Part shown: one piece after another, positions 35,219 to 43,669 of the stretch
Position numbering within the stretch: position 1 is the stretch's first letter
How the letters are laid out: the number at the start of each line of letters is the position of its first letter
Source: Natronomonas gomsonensis
GTDB taxonomy: Archaea; Halobacteriota; Halobacteria; Halobacteriales; Haloarculaceae
Direction of reading: 5' to 3'
Assembly (NCBI RefSeq): GCF_024300825.1
Contig: NZ_CP101323.1
Location: 2,790,001 to 2,854,000, forward strand
Length of the DNA: 64,000 nucleotides
Notes under the pieces: generated by a model
The model's database searches: none
What the model was told of the DNA's origin: nothing
Seen by the model: the letters and a program-made list of their open reading frames with translations, nothing else
Made by a program: the position numbers and the translations under genes

Positions 35219-36057
35219 CCGACGAGACGCTTTCAGGCGCGACGGACGTGCACGTCCATCTCATGCCCGACCGACTGATGGCCGCGATACGCGGCGCGCT
35301 CAACGAGGACGCCGGCTGGGAGTTTCCCCATCCGACCGACCGCGAGGGTATCGAAGCGGAACTCCGGGCAAACGGCGTCGAACGCTACTGTGCGCTGCCG
35401 TACGCCCACAAGCCCGACATCGCCGCCGACCTCAACGAGTGGGTGCTGGAACGCGCCGCCGAATCCGAGATGTGCGTTCCCTTCGCGACGGTCCATGGTG
35501 ATGACGACGTTCGACCCATCGTCCGGGAAGCGTTCGAGGCGGGCGCACGCGGATTGAAGTTCCAGTGTCCCGTCCAGCGAGTCGGCCCCGACGACCCGCG
35601 TCTCGACCCGGCCTTCGAGTTGGCCGCGGAGTACGACCGGCCGATTCTGTTCCACGCCGGCACCGCGCCGATGTTCCGCGATTCGCCGCACGTCGGGGTC
35701 GAATCGTTCCGGTCGTTCCTCCAGTCGTATCCGGAGGTCCGGGCCTGTGCGGCCCACATGGGCGCCTTCGAGACGGCGGAGTTCATCGAGACGGCACGAA
35801 ACCACGACAACGCGTTCCTCGACACCTGTTTCGCGATGTCGACGGCCGTCGGGGAGTACATGGATTTCGACCCCAGCGAAATCGACGATTCGGTGTTCGA
35901 GGAACTGTCGGGGCGAGTCATGTACGGCTCGGATTACCCCAACATCCCACACCCGTATCGAGCGGAGTACGAGGGATTGCTACAGCGGGACCTCTCGGAT
36001 GCGGCCTTCGAGGCGCTGTTTTCTGGGGCGGTGGAGCGATTCCTCGGAGAGCGGTAG
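35215..36057 (+). CDS. Amidohydrolase family protein (TIM barrel, amidohydrolase_2)
   Basis: The product has 280 residues. The metal-site HxH is at TDVHVHLMP near residue 9. Later ligands appear in ILFHAGTAPMF, CAAHMGAF and YGSDYPNIPHPYRAEY, which is the amidohydrolase_2 layout. These enzymes hydrolyse cyclic amides or lactones or decarboxylate 2-hydroxy aromatic acids. Its operon position suggests it acts on an intermediate of the imported acid, perhaps hydrolysis or decarboxylation. Start at 35215 overlaps the thioesterase stop (ATGA). Confidence 0.88.
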   Translation: MTDETLSGATDVHVHLMPDRLMAAIRGALNEDAGWEFPHPTDREGIEAELRANGVERYCALPYAHKPDIAADLNEWVLERAAESEMCVPFATVHGDDDVRPIVREAFEAGARGLKFQCPVQRVGPDDPRLDPAFELAAEYDRPILFHAGTAPMFRDSPHVGVESFRSFLQSYPEVRACAAHMGAFETAEFIETARNHDNAFLDTCFAMSTAVGEYMDFDPSEIDDSVFEELSGRVMYGSDYPNIPHPYRAEYEGLLQRDLSDAAFEALFSGAVERFLGER

Positions 36058-36882
36058 TTACTCCACGTCCTCGGGGTCCCGGGGCCGCGTCCCGTGGAAC
36101 GGCCGGGGCTCCTGTTCTTCACGTGCGAGGAACGCCTCGGCGCGCTCCTGGAACTCCGGGGAGTCCCACACCCGGGCGGTGAGGTCTCGGGCCATCTCTT
36201 GACCGGTCAACCCGAGGTTCGTCCACTGCTTCATCACGGCCTTGATGGTGCGGTAGGCCTGTGGGCTCTTCTCGTCGGCGATGGTCGTGAGAATCTCCGC
36301 GGCCTTCGCCTCGGCGTCGCCGTCGTCGACGACGCGGTTGATGAGACCGATGGCTTTCGCCTCCTCGGCCTCCAGCAGTCGGCCGGTCAAAAGCAGGTCC
36401 CGGGCGCGTTTCTCGCCAATCATCAACGGAAGGAGTTGGACGCCGCCGCCGGCGGCCGTCGAGCCGACGCCGACCTCCGGTTGGCCGAAGCGGGTCGACT
36501 CGCCGGCGACGATGAGGTCACACGCCGAGGCGAGTTCGTTGCCGCCTGCGACGCAGGTCCCCTCGGCAGCGGCGACGACCGGCTTGCCGGTATCGCGCAA
36601 CAAATCCAGCGTCTCGAAGTACGCCGTCATCCAGCGGGCGCCCTCCTCCCACTGTAGTTCGGTCAACTCCGCGAGCGAGGCCCCCGAACAGAAGGGCGGT
36701 TCGGTCGACCCGAGGAGGATGCCGCGGACGTCGTCGTCGCGATCGGCGTCGGTAATCGCGACGGTCAACTCGTCGAGGACTCGGGAATCAAGGACGTTGT
36801 TGCGGTCGGCTCGGTCGAACCGAATCCGTGCGATACGGTCGTCCTCGGGGTGGCGGTCGACAGCGATGGTTTCGTACGTCAT
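36058..36882 (-). CDS. Enoyl-CoA hydratase/isomerase family, BadI-like
   Basis: The product has 274 residues. It is a crotonase fold with oxyanion-hole segments PPFCSGASLAELT and CVAGGNELASACDLIVAGES. The GGN and FGQPEVGVGS stretch is reminiscent of 2-ketocyclohexanecarboxyl-CoA hydrolase (BadI), which opens the six-membered ring. An ordinary hydratase remains possible. Of two start candidates (36897 and 36882), 36882 lies ~27 nt from the TATA box at 36906-36913 and suits a leaderless transcript. It is divergent from the BadH-like SDR and convergent with the amidohydrolase. Confidence 0.88.
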   Translation of the reverse strand: MTYETIAVDRHPEDDRIARIRFDRADRNNVLDSRVLDELTVAITDADRDDDVRGILLGSTEPPFCSGASLAELTELQWEEGARWMTAYFETLDLLRDTGKPVVAAAEGTCVAGGNELASACDLIVAGESTRFGQPEVGVGSTAAGGGVQLLPLMIGEKRARDLLLTGRLLEAEEAKAIGLINRVVDDGDAEAKAAEILTTIADEKSPQAYRTIKAVMKQWTNLGLTGQEMARDLTARVWDSPEFQERAEAFLAREEQEPRPFHGTRPRDPEDVE

Positions 36883-36905
36883 GTGTCGTGTGGTCATCCC
36901 ACAGG

Positions 36906-36913
36906 GATATAAC
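36906..36913. promoter_or_regulatory. Shared bidirectional TATA box
   Basis: GATATAAC reads GTTATATC on the other strand. Its centre is 27.5 nt from the minus start at 36882 and 26.5 nt from the plus start at 36936. One TATA core could therefore serve both leaderless genes. Confidence 0.6.
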
Positions 36914-36935
36914 ACCGGGGGACGACGGGTCGAAT

Positions 36936-37703
36936 ATGCGTGGATTGGAAACGAAGACGGCACTGGTGACAGGTGCGGGCGGCGGCATCGGCAGCGCCAT
37001 CGCGGGGCGGTTGGCCGAGGAAGGTGCGACCGTCGCGGTCAACGACATCGACGAGGAACGGGCCGAAGCGACCGTCGAGGCAATCGAGGAAGCCGGCGGT
37101 GAGGCCTTCCCCGTCGTCGCGGACGTGACCGACCTCGGTTCGGTTCGAGAGATGGTCGAAACGGTCGTCGACCGCGCCGGACTCGATGTGCTCGTAAACA
37201 ACGCCGGCTGGGACCGAATCGAGTGGTTCCTCGAACAGGACCCCGACCGCTGGGACCGCATCATCGACGTGAACCTCCGCGGGCAAATCAACTGTGCGCG
37301 GGCGGCCGGCGAGGTCTTCGCCGACCGGGAAAACGGTGGCACCGTCGTTGCCATCGCTTCGGACGCCGGCCGAGTCGGTTCGTCGGGTGAGGCGGTGTAC
37401 GCCGGCACGAAGGGCGGCGTTATCGCCTTCACGAAGACGCTCGCTCGGGAACTGGCTCGCGACGGCGTCACCTGCAACGTCGTCTGCCCCGGCCCCGCCG
37501 ACACGCCGCTCACGCAGGCGATACGTGAGGAGTCGGAATTAGCCGAACACATCCTCGGGAGTATCGAATCCCAGACACCGCTCGGTCGGATGACCGAACC
37601 CGACGACGTGGCCGGTGCGGTCGCCTACCTCGCCAGCGACGACGCCGCCTTCGTCACGGGCCAAGTGCTCAGCGTCTCCGGCGGCCTGACGATGGTCGGG
37701 TGA
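36936..37703 (+). CDS. SDR dehydrogenase, BadH-like
   Basis: The product has 255 residues. The cofactor motif is TGAGGGIGSAIAGRLAEEG, then LVNNAGWD, catalytic Tyr/Lys in GEAVYAGTKGGVIAFTK, and the tail TGQVLSVSGGLTM. The stretch IASDAGRVGSSGEAVYA and the ending closely resemble my memory of BadH (2-hydroxycyclohexanecarboxyl-CoA dehydrogenase) of Rhodopseudomonas. It would oxidise a beta-hydroxy alicyclic acyl-CoA to the ketone that the adjacent BadI-like protein opens. The start at 36936 fits the shared TATA box. Confidence 0.92.
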   Translation: MRGLETKTALVTGAGGGIGSAIAGRLAEEGATVAVNDIDEERAEATVEAIEEAGGEAFPVVADVTDLGSVREMVETVVDRAGLDVLVNNAGWDRIEWFLEQDPDRWDRIIDVNLRGQINCARAAGEVFADRENGGTVVAIASDAGRVGSSGEAVYAGTKGGVIAFTKTLARELARDGVTCNVVCPGPADTPLTQAIREESELAEHILGSIESQTPLGRMTEPDDVAGAVAYLASDDAAFVTGQVLSVSGGLTMVG

Positions 37704-37715
37704 AAAGCGAGTCGC

Positions 37716-38855
37716 TCAGTACCGCTCGTCGACGACGCCCGTGTCGTCGATGTCGTCGACCAACTCGACCTCGTTGGGCGCGACGAGCAGGCGGTCTTTG
37801 ACCGCCGCCGCGAGTTCTTCGATGTCGGCATTGCCCTCGACGACCAGCCGTATCTGGTCGGTCGACTCCGGCCGTGAGACCTCCAGTCGGAACTCGCCGG
37901 TCAGTTCCTCGAAGCCGGCCAGTACGGTGCCGAGCGATTCGGGGTACAGTTTGACGCCCTTGACTTTGAGGCGGCCGTCGGTGCGACCGATGACGCCGTC
38001 GGGAAGGACCACCTCGCCGTCGCGTTGCTCCCACTCGGCGAGGTCGCCGGTGCGATAGCGGACGAGCGGACAGCCCTCCTTCTTGAGGTGGGTGACGACG
38101 AGTTCTCCGCGTTCGCCGAACGGGAGCAACTCGCCGGTGTCGGGGTCGACGACCTCGATGAGGGCGTAGTCGTCGAGGAGGTAGAGGCCGTCCTCGTTTT
38201 CGGTCTCGGCGGCGACCGGGAGTATCTGTCTGGTCCCGAAGTAGTCGACGGCGGTGTCGGCGTCGAGGGCGTCTTTGACCTGCTCGCGCATGCCCGGGAT
38301 TGAGGTGAACGGTTCGCCGGCGCCGACGAAGGTGTCGACGCTGGCGCCTGCCTCACCGACCTTCAGTGCGAAGGAGGGATTGCCAACGAGGGCGTCGACG
38401 TCGAATTGTGAGATGGTTCCGGCGGCCTGTTCGGACTCGCCCGGTCCGGCGGGGATGACCTCAGCGCCGAGGGCTTCGAGGCCGCGCTGGACGATGATAC
38501 CTGTCCCGAAGGTGTGGTATCCGAAGGTGTTGAGCACGCGGTCGCCCGCTTCGATGCCGGCGCGCTCGAAGGCGCGAGCGTTGGCCTCGGCCTGCCATTC
38601 GAGGTCCGCCGTCGTGTCGAAGACGGGCGCGAGGTCGTCGCCGAGCGGCGTGAAACACATCATCGCCGCGCCGTCGTACAGCGACCCCTCGGGGGCGTGG
38701 TCGTCGTAGTCGGCCTTCAGGTCCTTCCCCGTGAGAAACGGCAACTCGCGGAACGCCTCCCAGTAGTCGACTGGGCCGAGGTCGTCGTACAGTTCGTAGT
38801 CACCGACGCGTTCGAGTTGTTCGTTGACCGCAGCGAGGGTCTCCTCGTCGTCCAT
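37716..38855 (-). CDS. PaaK-like aryl-CoA ligase family protein with degenerate P-loop
   Basis: The product has 379 residues, shorter than the ~430 of phenylacetate-CoA ligase. PaaK-like parts: YWEAFRELPFLTGKDLKADY, VLNTFGYHTFGTGIIVQRGL, GAEVIPAGPGESEQAAGTIS, LVRYRTGDLAEW and IGRTDGRLKVKGVKLYP. The position of the SSGTTGKP phosphate-binding loop reads CFTPLGDDLAPVF, so the canonical motif is lost. It may adenylate by an altered mechanism or have another role. It converges with the BadH-like gene. The start at 38855 opens MDDEETLAAVNEQL. Confidence 0.85.
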   Translation of the reverse strand: MDDEETLAAVNEQLERVGDYELYDDLGPVDYWEAFRELPFLTGKDLKADYDDHAPEGSLYDGAAMMCFTPLGDDLAPVFDTTADLEWQAEANARAFERAGIEAGDRVLNTFGYHTFGTGIIVQRGLEALGAEVIPAGPGESEQAAGTISQFDVDALVGNPSFALKVGEAGASVDTFVGAGEPFTSIPGMREQVKDALDADTAVDYFGTRQILPVAAETENEDGLYLLDDYALIEVVDPDTGELLPFGERGELVVTHLKKEGCPLVRYRTGDLAEWEQRDGEVVLPDGVIGRTDGRLKVKGVKLYPESLGTVLAGFEELTGEFRLEVSRPESTDQIRLVVEGNADIEELAAAVKDRLLVAPNEVELVDDIDDTGVVDERY

Positions 38856-38912
38856 GCTTCGAGAGTCCGGCGGAAACGACAAAAAACCGTAGGCCGGTTG
38901 ACCACCGCTCGG

Positions 38913-39563
38913 TCACCGGGGGCCGGCGCCGACGCGTTCCAGCGCCGTCGAGATGGCCGATTCGTACTCCTCGGGCTCGTAGCCGAGTCGCGGAACCCAG
39001 ATATTCTCATAGGAGGGGTGTAGTATTGGGACCAACGGCGGGAAGGCGTCGGTTTCGATAGTCGTCAGGACGGTTTCGAGGAAGCCATCGAGGCTCCGGT
39101 CGGCGGCGGCCAGCAGCGATTCCGTGGCGTGGCGGCCGGTCGGAACGACACACGCCGGTTCGATGTCGACCAGTTCCGAACGCAGGTACGGTCGGCAGTT
39201 GGCACGCTCTTCGGCCGTCGGTTCGCGGTTCGACGAATCGGGGTCCTCGGGTTTTTCGGCGGGAAAACACTTCACGGCGTTCGTAAAGTACAGTTCCTCC
39301 TCGTCGTAGCCGAGCGATTCGAAGCGTTCGCGGATGCGGCGGCCGCTGTGGCGTGCCGTGTAGGCCATCCCGGTGTGGTTGCCGCCCCGCCAGCGGTCGG
39401 CGTCGGGGTCGCCGGCACCTGGAGCCTCGCCGACGACGACGAGCGTCGCATCACGCGAGCCGACGCCCCAGGAGATGCAGTTCCGGCTCTCGACGAGTCG
39501 GGGACAGCGCCGGCAGTCCGCCGAGAGGGAGTTTCGGGTCTCGGGGTCGGGAAACGTCGCCAT
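38913..39563 (-). CDS. Uracil-DNA glycosylase (family 4/5, iron-sulfur)
   Basis: The product has 216 residues. Cysteines C17 and C20 (ADCRRC), a third in NAVKCFP and a fourth in RANCRPYLR fit the 4Fe-4S site of family 4/5 glycosylases. The catalytic region GEAPGAGDPDADR and the DNA-contact motif LHPSY are present. It removes uracil from DNA, important in G+C-rich genomes. It follows the PaaK-like gene at 57 nt on the same strand and is probably an independent housekeeping gene. Confidence 0.93.
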   Translation of the reverse strand: MATFPDPETRNSLSADCRRCPRLVESRNCISWGVGSRDATLVVVGEAPGAGDPDADRWRGGNHTGMAYTARHSGRRIRERFESLGYDEEELYFTNAVKCFPAEKPEDPDSSNREPTAEERANCRPYLRSELVDIEPACVVPTGRHATESLLAAADRSLDGFLETVLTTIETDAFPPLVPILHPSYENIWVPRLGYEPEEYESAISTALERVGAGPR

Positions 39564-39695
39564 CAGCCGTCGGTACGTGTGGACGGACGGTCAAGGGTTT
39601 CGCCATCCGATATTAAGGACATAATACAGCATATAAGTATGAATTCGATATCGACAGAACGCTTAACACCGTCTACCGCTTCCGCTCGCTTGCGA

Positions 39696-39881
39696 ATGAG
39701 TGACACACCCTCCGACTCGGACGAGTTGCCCGAACCGATGACCGAAGCACCGCCACACTCCGCTCGCGACGACGAGCGGTACGCACACCTCTCGCTCGGC
39801 GACGGGGAAGTCGTCATCTACGACCGGGAGGACCCCGAAACGTGGCTCCAGTCGGATTTCGCCGTCGAAATCGGCGCGTGA
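39696..39881 (+). CDS. Small acidic haloarchaeal protein (DUF7331-like)
   Basis: The product has 61 residues: an acidic, Pro-rich N-terminus followed by YAHLSLGDGEVVIYDREDPE and TWLQSD. The pattern matches my memory of haloarchaeal DUF7331, function unknown. An AT-rich CATATAAGT (39629-39637) upstream may be its TATA box, leaving a leader of roughly 35 nt. An upstream in-frame ATG at 39639 sits on that TATA box and is rejected. It converges back-to-back with the next gene. Confidence 0.7.
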   Translation: MSDTPSDSDELPEPMTEAPPHSARDDERYAHLSLGDGEVVIYDREDPETWLQSDFAVEIGA

Positions 39882-40118
39882 CTACTCGATTAGCGGGAGC
39901 ACTGCGCCGAAGACGATCGGCGTAACGAGGCCGATGACCACGCCGAGTGTTTCCATGCCGAAAAAGACCGTATCCAGCGTCGCCGGTACCGTCGAGAGGA
40001 CGGCGTGCCCGCCGATTTCACCGACGGCACCGACGGCGAAGAGGCCGACGCCGACCAGAAATCCCAGTTTTGCCAACCGCGCGTGGTCGAGGCTTCGCCC
40101 CCCTGTTTGATGGCTCAT
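39882..40118 (-). CDS. Small membrane protein, unknown
   Basis: The product has 78 residues. Two hydrophobic segments (GFLVGVGLFAVGAVGEIGG and ETLGVVIGLVTPIVFGAVL) with small residues follow a short basic N-terminus (MSHQTGGRSLDHARLAK). I recognise no family. Start at 40118 avoids a Lys/Arg-rich extension of the open frame. Its TAG abuts the TGA of the convergent DUF7331-like gene. It is divergent from another small membrane protein, across an 88-bp gap. Confidence 0.65.
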   Translation of the reverse strand: MSHQTGGRSLDHARLAKLGFLVGVGLFAVGAVGEIGGHAVLSTVPATLDTVFFGMETLGVVIGLVTPIVFGAVLPLIE

Positions 40119-40176
40119 GGTTGCCGTTTTCGACTCGTCAGCGAAAGCGTTTCGATTCATCCGTTCAGTCGAAAAG

Positions 40177-40184
40177 CCTATTTT
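40177..40184 (+). promoter_or_regulatory. TATA-like box of small membrane protein gene
   Basis: CCTATTTT is centred about 26 nt before the ATG at 40207, consistent with a leaderless transcript. Confidence 0.45.
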
Positions 40185-40206
40185 CCGCACTCGCCGAGTA
40201 GGGCCA

Positions 40207-40434
40207 ATGCGAGAACTCCTCGTCGCCGGAATCGAGTCCGTCGCCTACCTCATCGGGACCGCCGCCCTCGCTGGGGCCGGCGTCTTCGCCGAACTGACCA
40301 GTCTGTCGTATCTCGACGCTGGAAACACCATGTTCGCAGCCTGGCTCGCGGTGATGGGGTTCGTCGCCCTGTACGGTGCGTTCTCGCTCGGTAACGACCA
40401 CCTTCTGCCGCGACTCCGCGAGCGACGCGCGTAG
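40207..40434 (+). CDS. Small membrane protein, unknown
   Basis: The product has 75 residues. Two hydrophobic helices (ESVAYLIGTAALAGAGVFAE and MFAAWLAVMGFVALYGAFSL) separated by a short loop end in a basic tail (LRERRA), predicting both termini inside. The family is not recognised. The ATG at 40207 is 26 nt after a TATA-like box. It precedes ileS by 53 nt on the same strand but the two are probably independent. Confidence 0.65.
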   Translation: MRELLVAGIESVAYLIGTAALAGAGVFAELTSLSYLDAGNTMFAAWLAVMGFVALYGAFSLGNDHLLPRLRERRA

Positions 40435-40487
40435 AGCCCTTCGCACGGTACCGATTCTCCTTTAACAGCGGGGCCGGATTAGGACAT

Positions 40488-43400
40488 ATGAGCAGGTTCG
40501 CCGAGGTCGACGACCAGTACGACCCCGACGCGGTCGAAGAGCGGGTGTTCGACCACTGGGACGCCGTCGACGCCTACGAGCAGACCAAGGAGCGCTTCGC
40601 GGACGAAGAACCGCTGTTCTTCGTCGACGGGCCGCCGTACACCTCCGGGGCCGCCCACATGGGGACGACGTGGAACAAGACGCTGAAGGACGCCTACATC
40701 CGCCACCTTCGGATGCGGGGCCACAACGTCACCGACCGCCCCGGCTACGACATGCACGGCCTCCCAATCGAGACGAAAGTCGAGGAGAAACTCGGCTTCG
40801 ACAACAAGAAGGACATCGAGGAGTTCGGCATGGAGAACTTCATCGAGGAGTGTAAGACCTTCGCCGACTCCCAACTCGAAGGGCTCCAGAACGACTTCAA
40901 GTCCTTCGGCGTCTGGATGGACTGGGACAACCCCTACAAAACCGTCTCACCGGAGTACATGGAGGCGGCGTGGTGGGGCTTCGAGCAGGCCCACGAGCGC
41001 GGCCTCGTCACGCAGGGGAAACGGTCCATCACGCAGTGTCCTCGCTGTGAAACGGCCATCGCGAAGAACGAAGTCGAGTACCACACCGCCGAGGCGCCCT
41101 CCATCTACGTGAAGTTCCCCCTTCGGAATCGTGAGGGTAACCTCGTCATCTGGACGACGACGCCGTGGACCATCCCCGCAAACACCTTCGTCGCCGTCGA
41201 CGAGGACGTGATCTACGCGGAGGTCGAGTACGACGATGAGATTCTGTATCTTGCCAGCGACGTGGTCGACGACGTGATGGAGCGGGTCGGCGCCGAACCC
41301 GAAGACTACACCGTTCTCGAGGAACTCCCCGGTTCGGACCTCATCGGCTGGGAGTACGACCACCCGCTGGCCGAGGAGGTCCCCGACCACGCCCAAGCCG
41401 AGGGCTCCCAGCAGGTGTATCACGCTGACTACGTCGAGGTCGACCGCACCGGGATGGTTCACTCCGCCCCCGGCCACGGTGAGGAGGACTTCGAGCGCGG
41501 CCAGGAACTGGACCTCGAAATCTTCTGTCCGGTCGCCTCCGACGGCGTCTACACCGCCGAAGCCGGTAACTACGAGGGCGAGTTCGTCCGCGACGCCAAC
41601 GACGACATCATCGCCGACCTCCGTGCGAACGGCCACCTCATGCTTTCGGAGTCCGGCCACGTCATTGACGAGGGGCAGTGTTGGCGCTGTGATACGGACA
41701 TCGTCCGCATCGTCACCGACCAGTGGTTCATCACGGTCACCGACATCAAAGACGAACTCCTCTCGAACATCGAGGATTCGGAGTGGCACCCACAGGAGGC
41801 CCGTGAGGGCCGCTTCCGGAAGTTCGTCGAGAACTCCCCGGACTGGAACGTCTCCCGACAGCGCTACTGGGGCATCCCCATCCCCATCTGGACGCCACAG
41901 GACTGGGACGGCCACATGGGCGACGCCATCGTCGTCGGCACCCGCGAGAAACTCGCCGACCTCGCAGACCAGGACATCGACCCCGAGGAGATAGACCTCC
42001 ACCGACCGACCGTCGACGACATCACCATCACCGACGGCGACACCACCTACACCCGCGTTCCGGACGTCTTCGACGTGTGGCTGGATTCGTCGGTCGCCTC
42101 GTGGGGGACGCTCGATTTCCCGTCGAACGAAGACGACTTCGAGGAGTTGTGGCCCGCCGACCTCATCATGGAGGCTCACGACCAGACCCGCGGGTGGTTC
42201 TGGTCGCAACTCGGGATGGGAACCGCCGCCCTCGGTGAAGTGCCGTACAACGACGTACTGATGCACGGATGGGCGCTGGCCGAGGACGGCCGGAAGATGT
42301 CGAAATCCATCGGCAACATCGTCGCCCCACAGGAGGCCATCGACCGCCACGGCGCCGACCCGATGCGGCTGTTCCTGCTGAGTCAGAACCCACAGGGCGA
42401 CGACATGCGCTTCTCGTGGGACGAGATGGGCAACCGCCAGCGGGACCTCAACATCCTCTGGAACGTGTTCCGCTTCCCGCTGCCGTACATGCGGATGGAC
42501 GACTTCGAACCCGGCTCGGTGTCCCTTGAGGACGCCGCCCTCGAGACGGTTGACGAGTGGGTGCTCTCCCGTCTCCAGTCGGTCACCGCCGAGATGACCG
42601 AACAGTGGGACGACTACCGACAGGACAAGGCACTGGACGCGCTGCTGGAGTTCATCGTCGAGGACGTCTCGCGGTTCTACATCCAGGTCGTCCGCGAGCG
42701 GATGTGGGAGGAAGAGCAATCGGAAAGCAAGCAGGCCGCCTACGCGACGCTGTATCACGTGCTCGTCGAGACGACGAAACTGCTGGCGCCCTATGCGCCG
42801 TTCGTCGCCGACGACATCTACGGAACGCTCACCGACGAGGACGGTTTCGACACCGTCCACATGTGTGAGTGGCCCGAGGTCGAGGAGTTCTTCCACGACA
42901 CGCAACTGGAATCGGATGTCGAAATCGTCGCAGCCGTCGAGGAGGCGGGGTCGAACGCTCGCCAGCAGGCCGAGCGGAAACTGCGCTGGCCCGTCACGCG
43001 TGTGGTCGTTGCCGCCGACGACGCCGAGGCCGCCGAGGCCGTCGACCGGCACCGAGATTTGCTCCGTGACCGACTGAATGCTCGCGAAATCGAACTCGTC
43101 GAACCTGGCGCCGACTGGGAGGAACTGCAGTACAGCGCTCGCGCCGACATGTCGGTGCTCGGCCCCGCATTCGGCGACGAGGCCGGCGAGGTGATGAACG
43201 CGCTCAACGCCGTCACCGTCACCGAACAGTCCCTCGATGTGCTGTCGAGTGCCGTCGCCGAGGAACTCGGCCGCGAGGTCGAATTGACCGAGGAGATGGT
43301 GTCGTTCAACACCGACACGCCCGAGGGCGTCGAGGGAACCGCCTTCGACATCGACGGCGACGACCGGGGCGTCGTCTACGTCGACACGACGCTCACCGAA

Positions 43401-43661
43401 GACATCGAGTCGGAGGGGTACGCCCGCGAGGTCATCCGCCGGATTCAGGAGATGCGTAAGGACCTCGACCTCGAAATCGACGCCGAGATTCGCGTCGCCC
43501 TCGACATCGCCGACGACCGCATCGCGGGACTCGTCCGCGAACACGAGGACCTCATCGCCGGCGAGGTCCGTGCGAGTGGCTTCGGCGGCATCGACGACGG
43601 CTACGAGCAGGAGTGGACCGTCGAAGGTACCGACATGCGGATAACTATCGAGGCTGTATAG
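40488..43661 (+). CDS. ileS: Isoleucyl-tRNA synthetase
   Basis: The product has 1057 residues, the archaeal/eukaryotic-type length. The class I HIGH motif appears as AAHMGTTWNKTLKD near residue 54, KMSKS at 603-607 (GRKMSKSIGNIVAP), and the WTTTPWTIPANTF editing-domain entry at ~220. The IleRS-specific QCPRCETAIAKNEVEY and DMHGLPIETKVEEKLGF are present. The C-terminal anticodon-binding and junction domains are intact. It charges tRNA-Ile in the cytoplasm. A TTTAA box lies upstream of the ATG. Confidence 0.97.
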   Translation: MSRFAEVDDQYDPDAVEERVFDHWDAVDAYEQTKERFADEEPLFFVDGPPYTSGAAHMGTTWNKTLKDAYIRHLRMRGHNVTDRPGYDMHGLPIETKVEEKLGFDNKKDIEEFGMENFIEECKTFADSQLEGLQNDFKSFGVWMDWDNPYKTVSPEYMEAAWWGFEQAHERGLVTQGKRSITQCPRCETAIAKNEVEYHTAEAPSIYVKFPLRNREGNLVIWTTTPWTIPANTFVAVDEDVIYAEVEYDDEILYLASDVVDDVMERVGAEPEDYTVLEELPGSDLIGWEYDHPLAEEVPDHAQAEGSQQVYHADYVEVDRTGMVHSAPGHGEEDFERGQELDLEIFCPVASDGVYTAEAGNYEGEFVRDANDDIIADLRANGHLMLSESGHVIDEGQCWRCDTDIVRIVTDQWFITVTDIKDELLSNIEDSEWHPQEAREGRFRKFVENSPDWNVSRQRYWGIPIPIWTPQDWDGHMGDAIVVGTREKLADLADQDIDPEEIDLHRPTVDDITITDGDTTYTRVPDVFDVWLDSSVASWGTLDFPSNEDDFEELWPADLIMEAHDQTRGWFWSQLGMGTAALGEVPYNDVLMHGWALAEDGRKMSKSIGNIVAPQEAIDRHGADPMRLFLLSQNPQGDDMRFSWDEMGNRQRDLNILWNVFRFPLPYMRMDDFEPGSVSLEDAALETVDEWVLSRLQSVTAEMTEQWDDYRQDKALDALLEFIVEDVSRFYIQVVRERMWEEEQSESKQAAYATLYHVLVETTKLLAPYAPFVADDIYGTLTDEDGFDTVHMCEWPEVEEFFHDTQLESDVEIVAAVEEAGSNARQQAERKLRWPVTRVVVAADDAEAAEAVDRHRDLLRDRLNAREIELVEPGADWEELQYSARADMSVLGPAFGDEAGEVMNALNAVTVTEQSLDVLSSAVAEELGREVELTEEMVSFNTDTPEGVEGTAFDIDGDDRGVVYVDTTLTEDIESEGYAREVIRRIQEMRKDLDLEIDAEIRVALDIADDRIAGLVREHEDLIAGEVRASGFGGIDDGYEQEWTVEGTDMRITIEAV

Positions 43662-43669
43662 CGGCGTAG

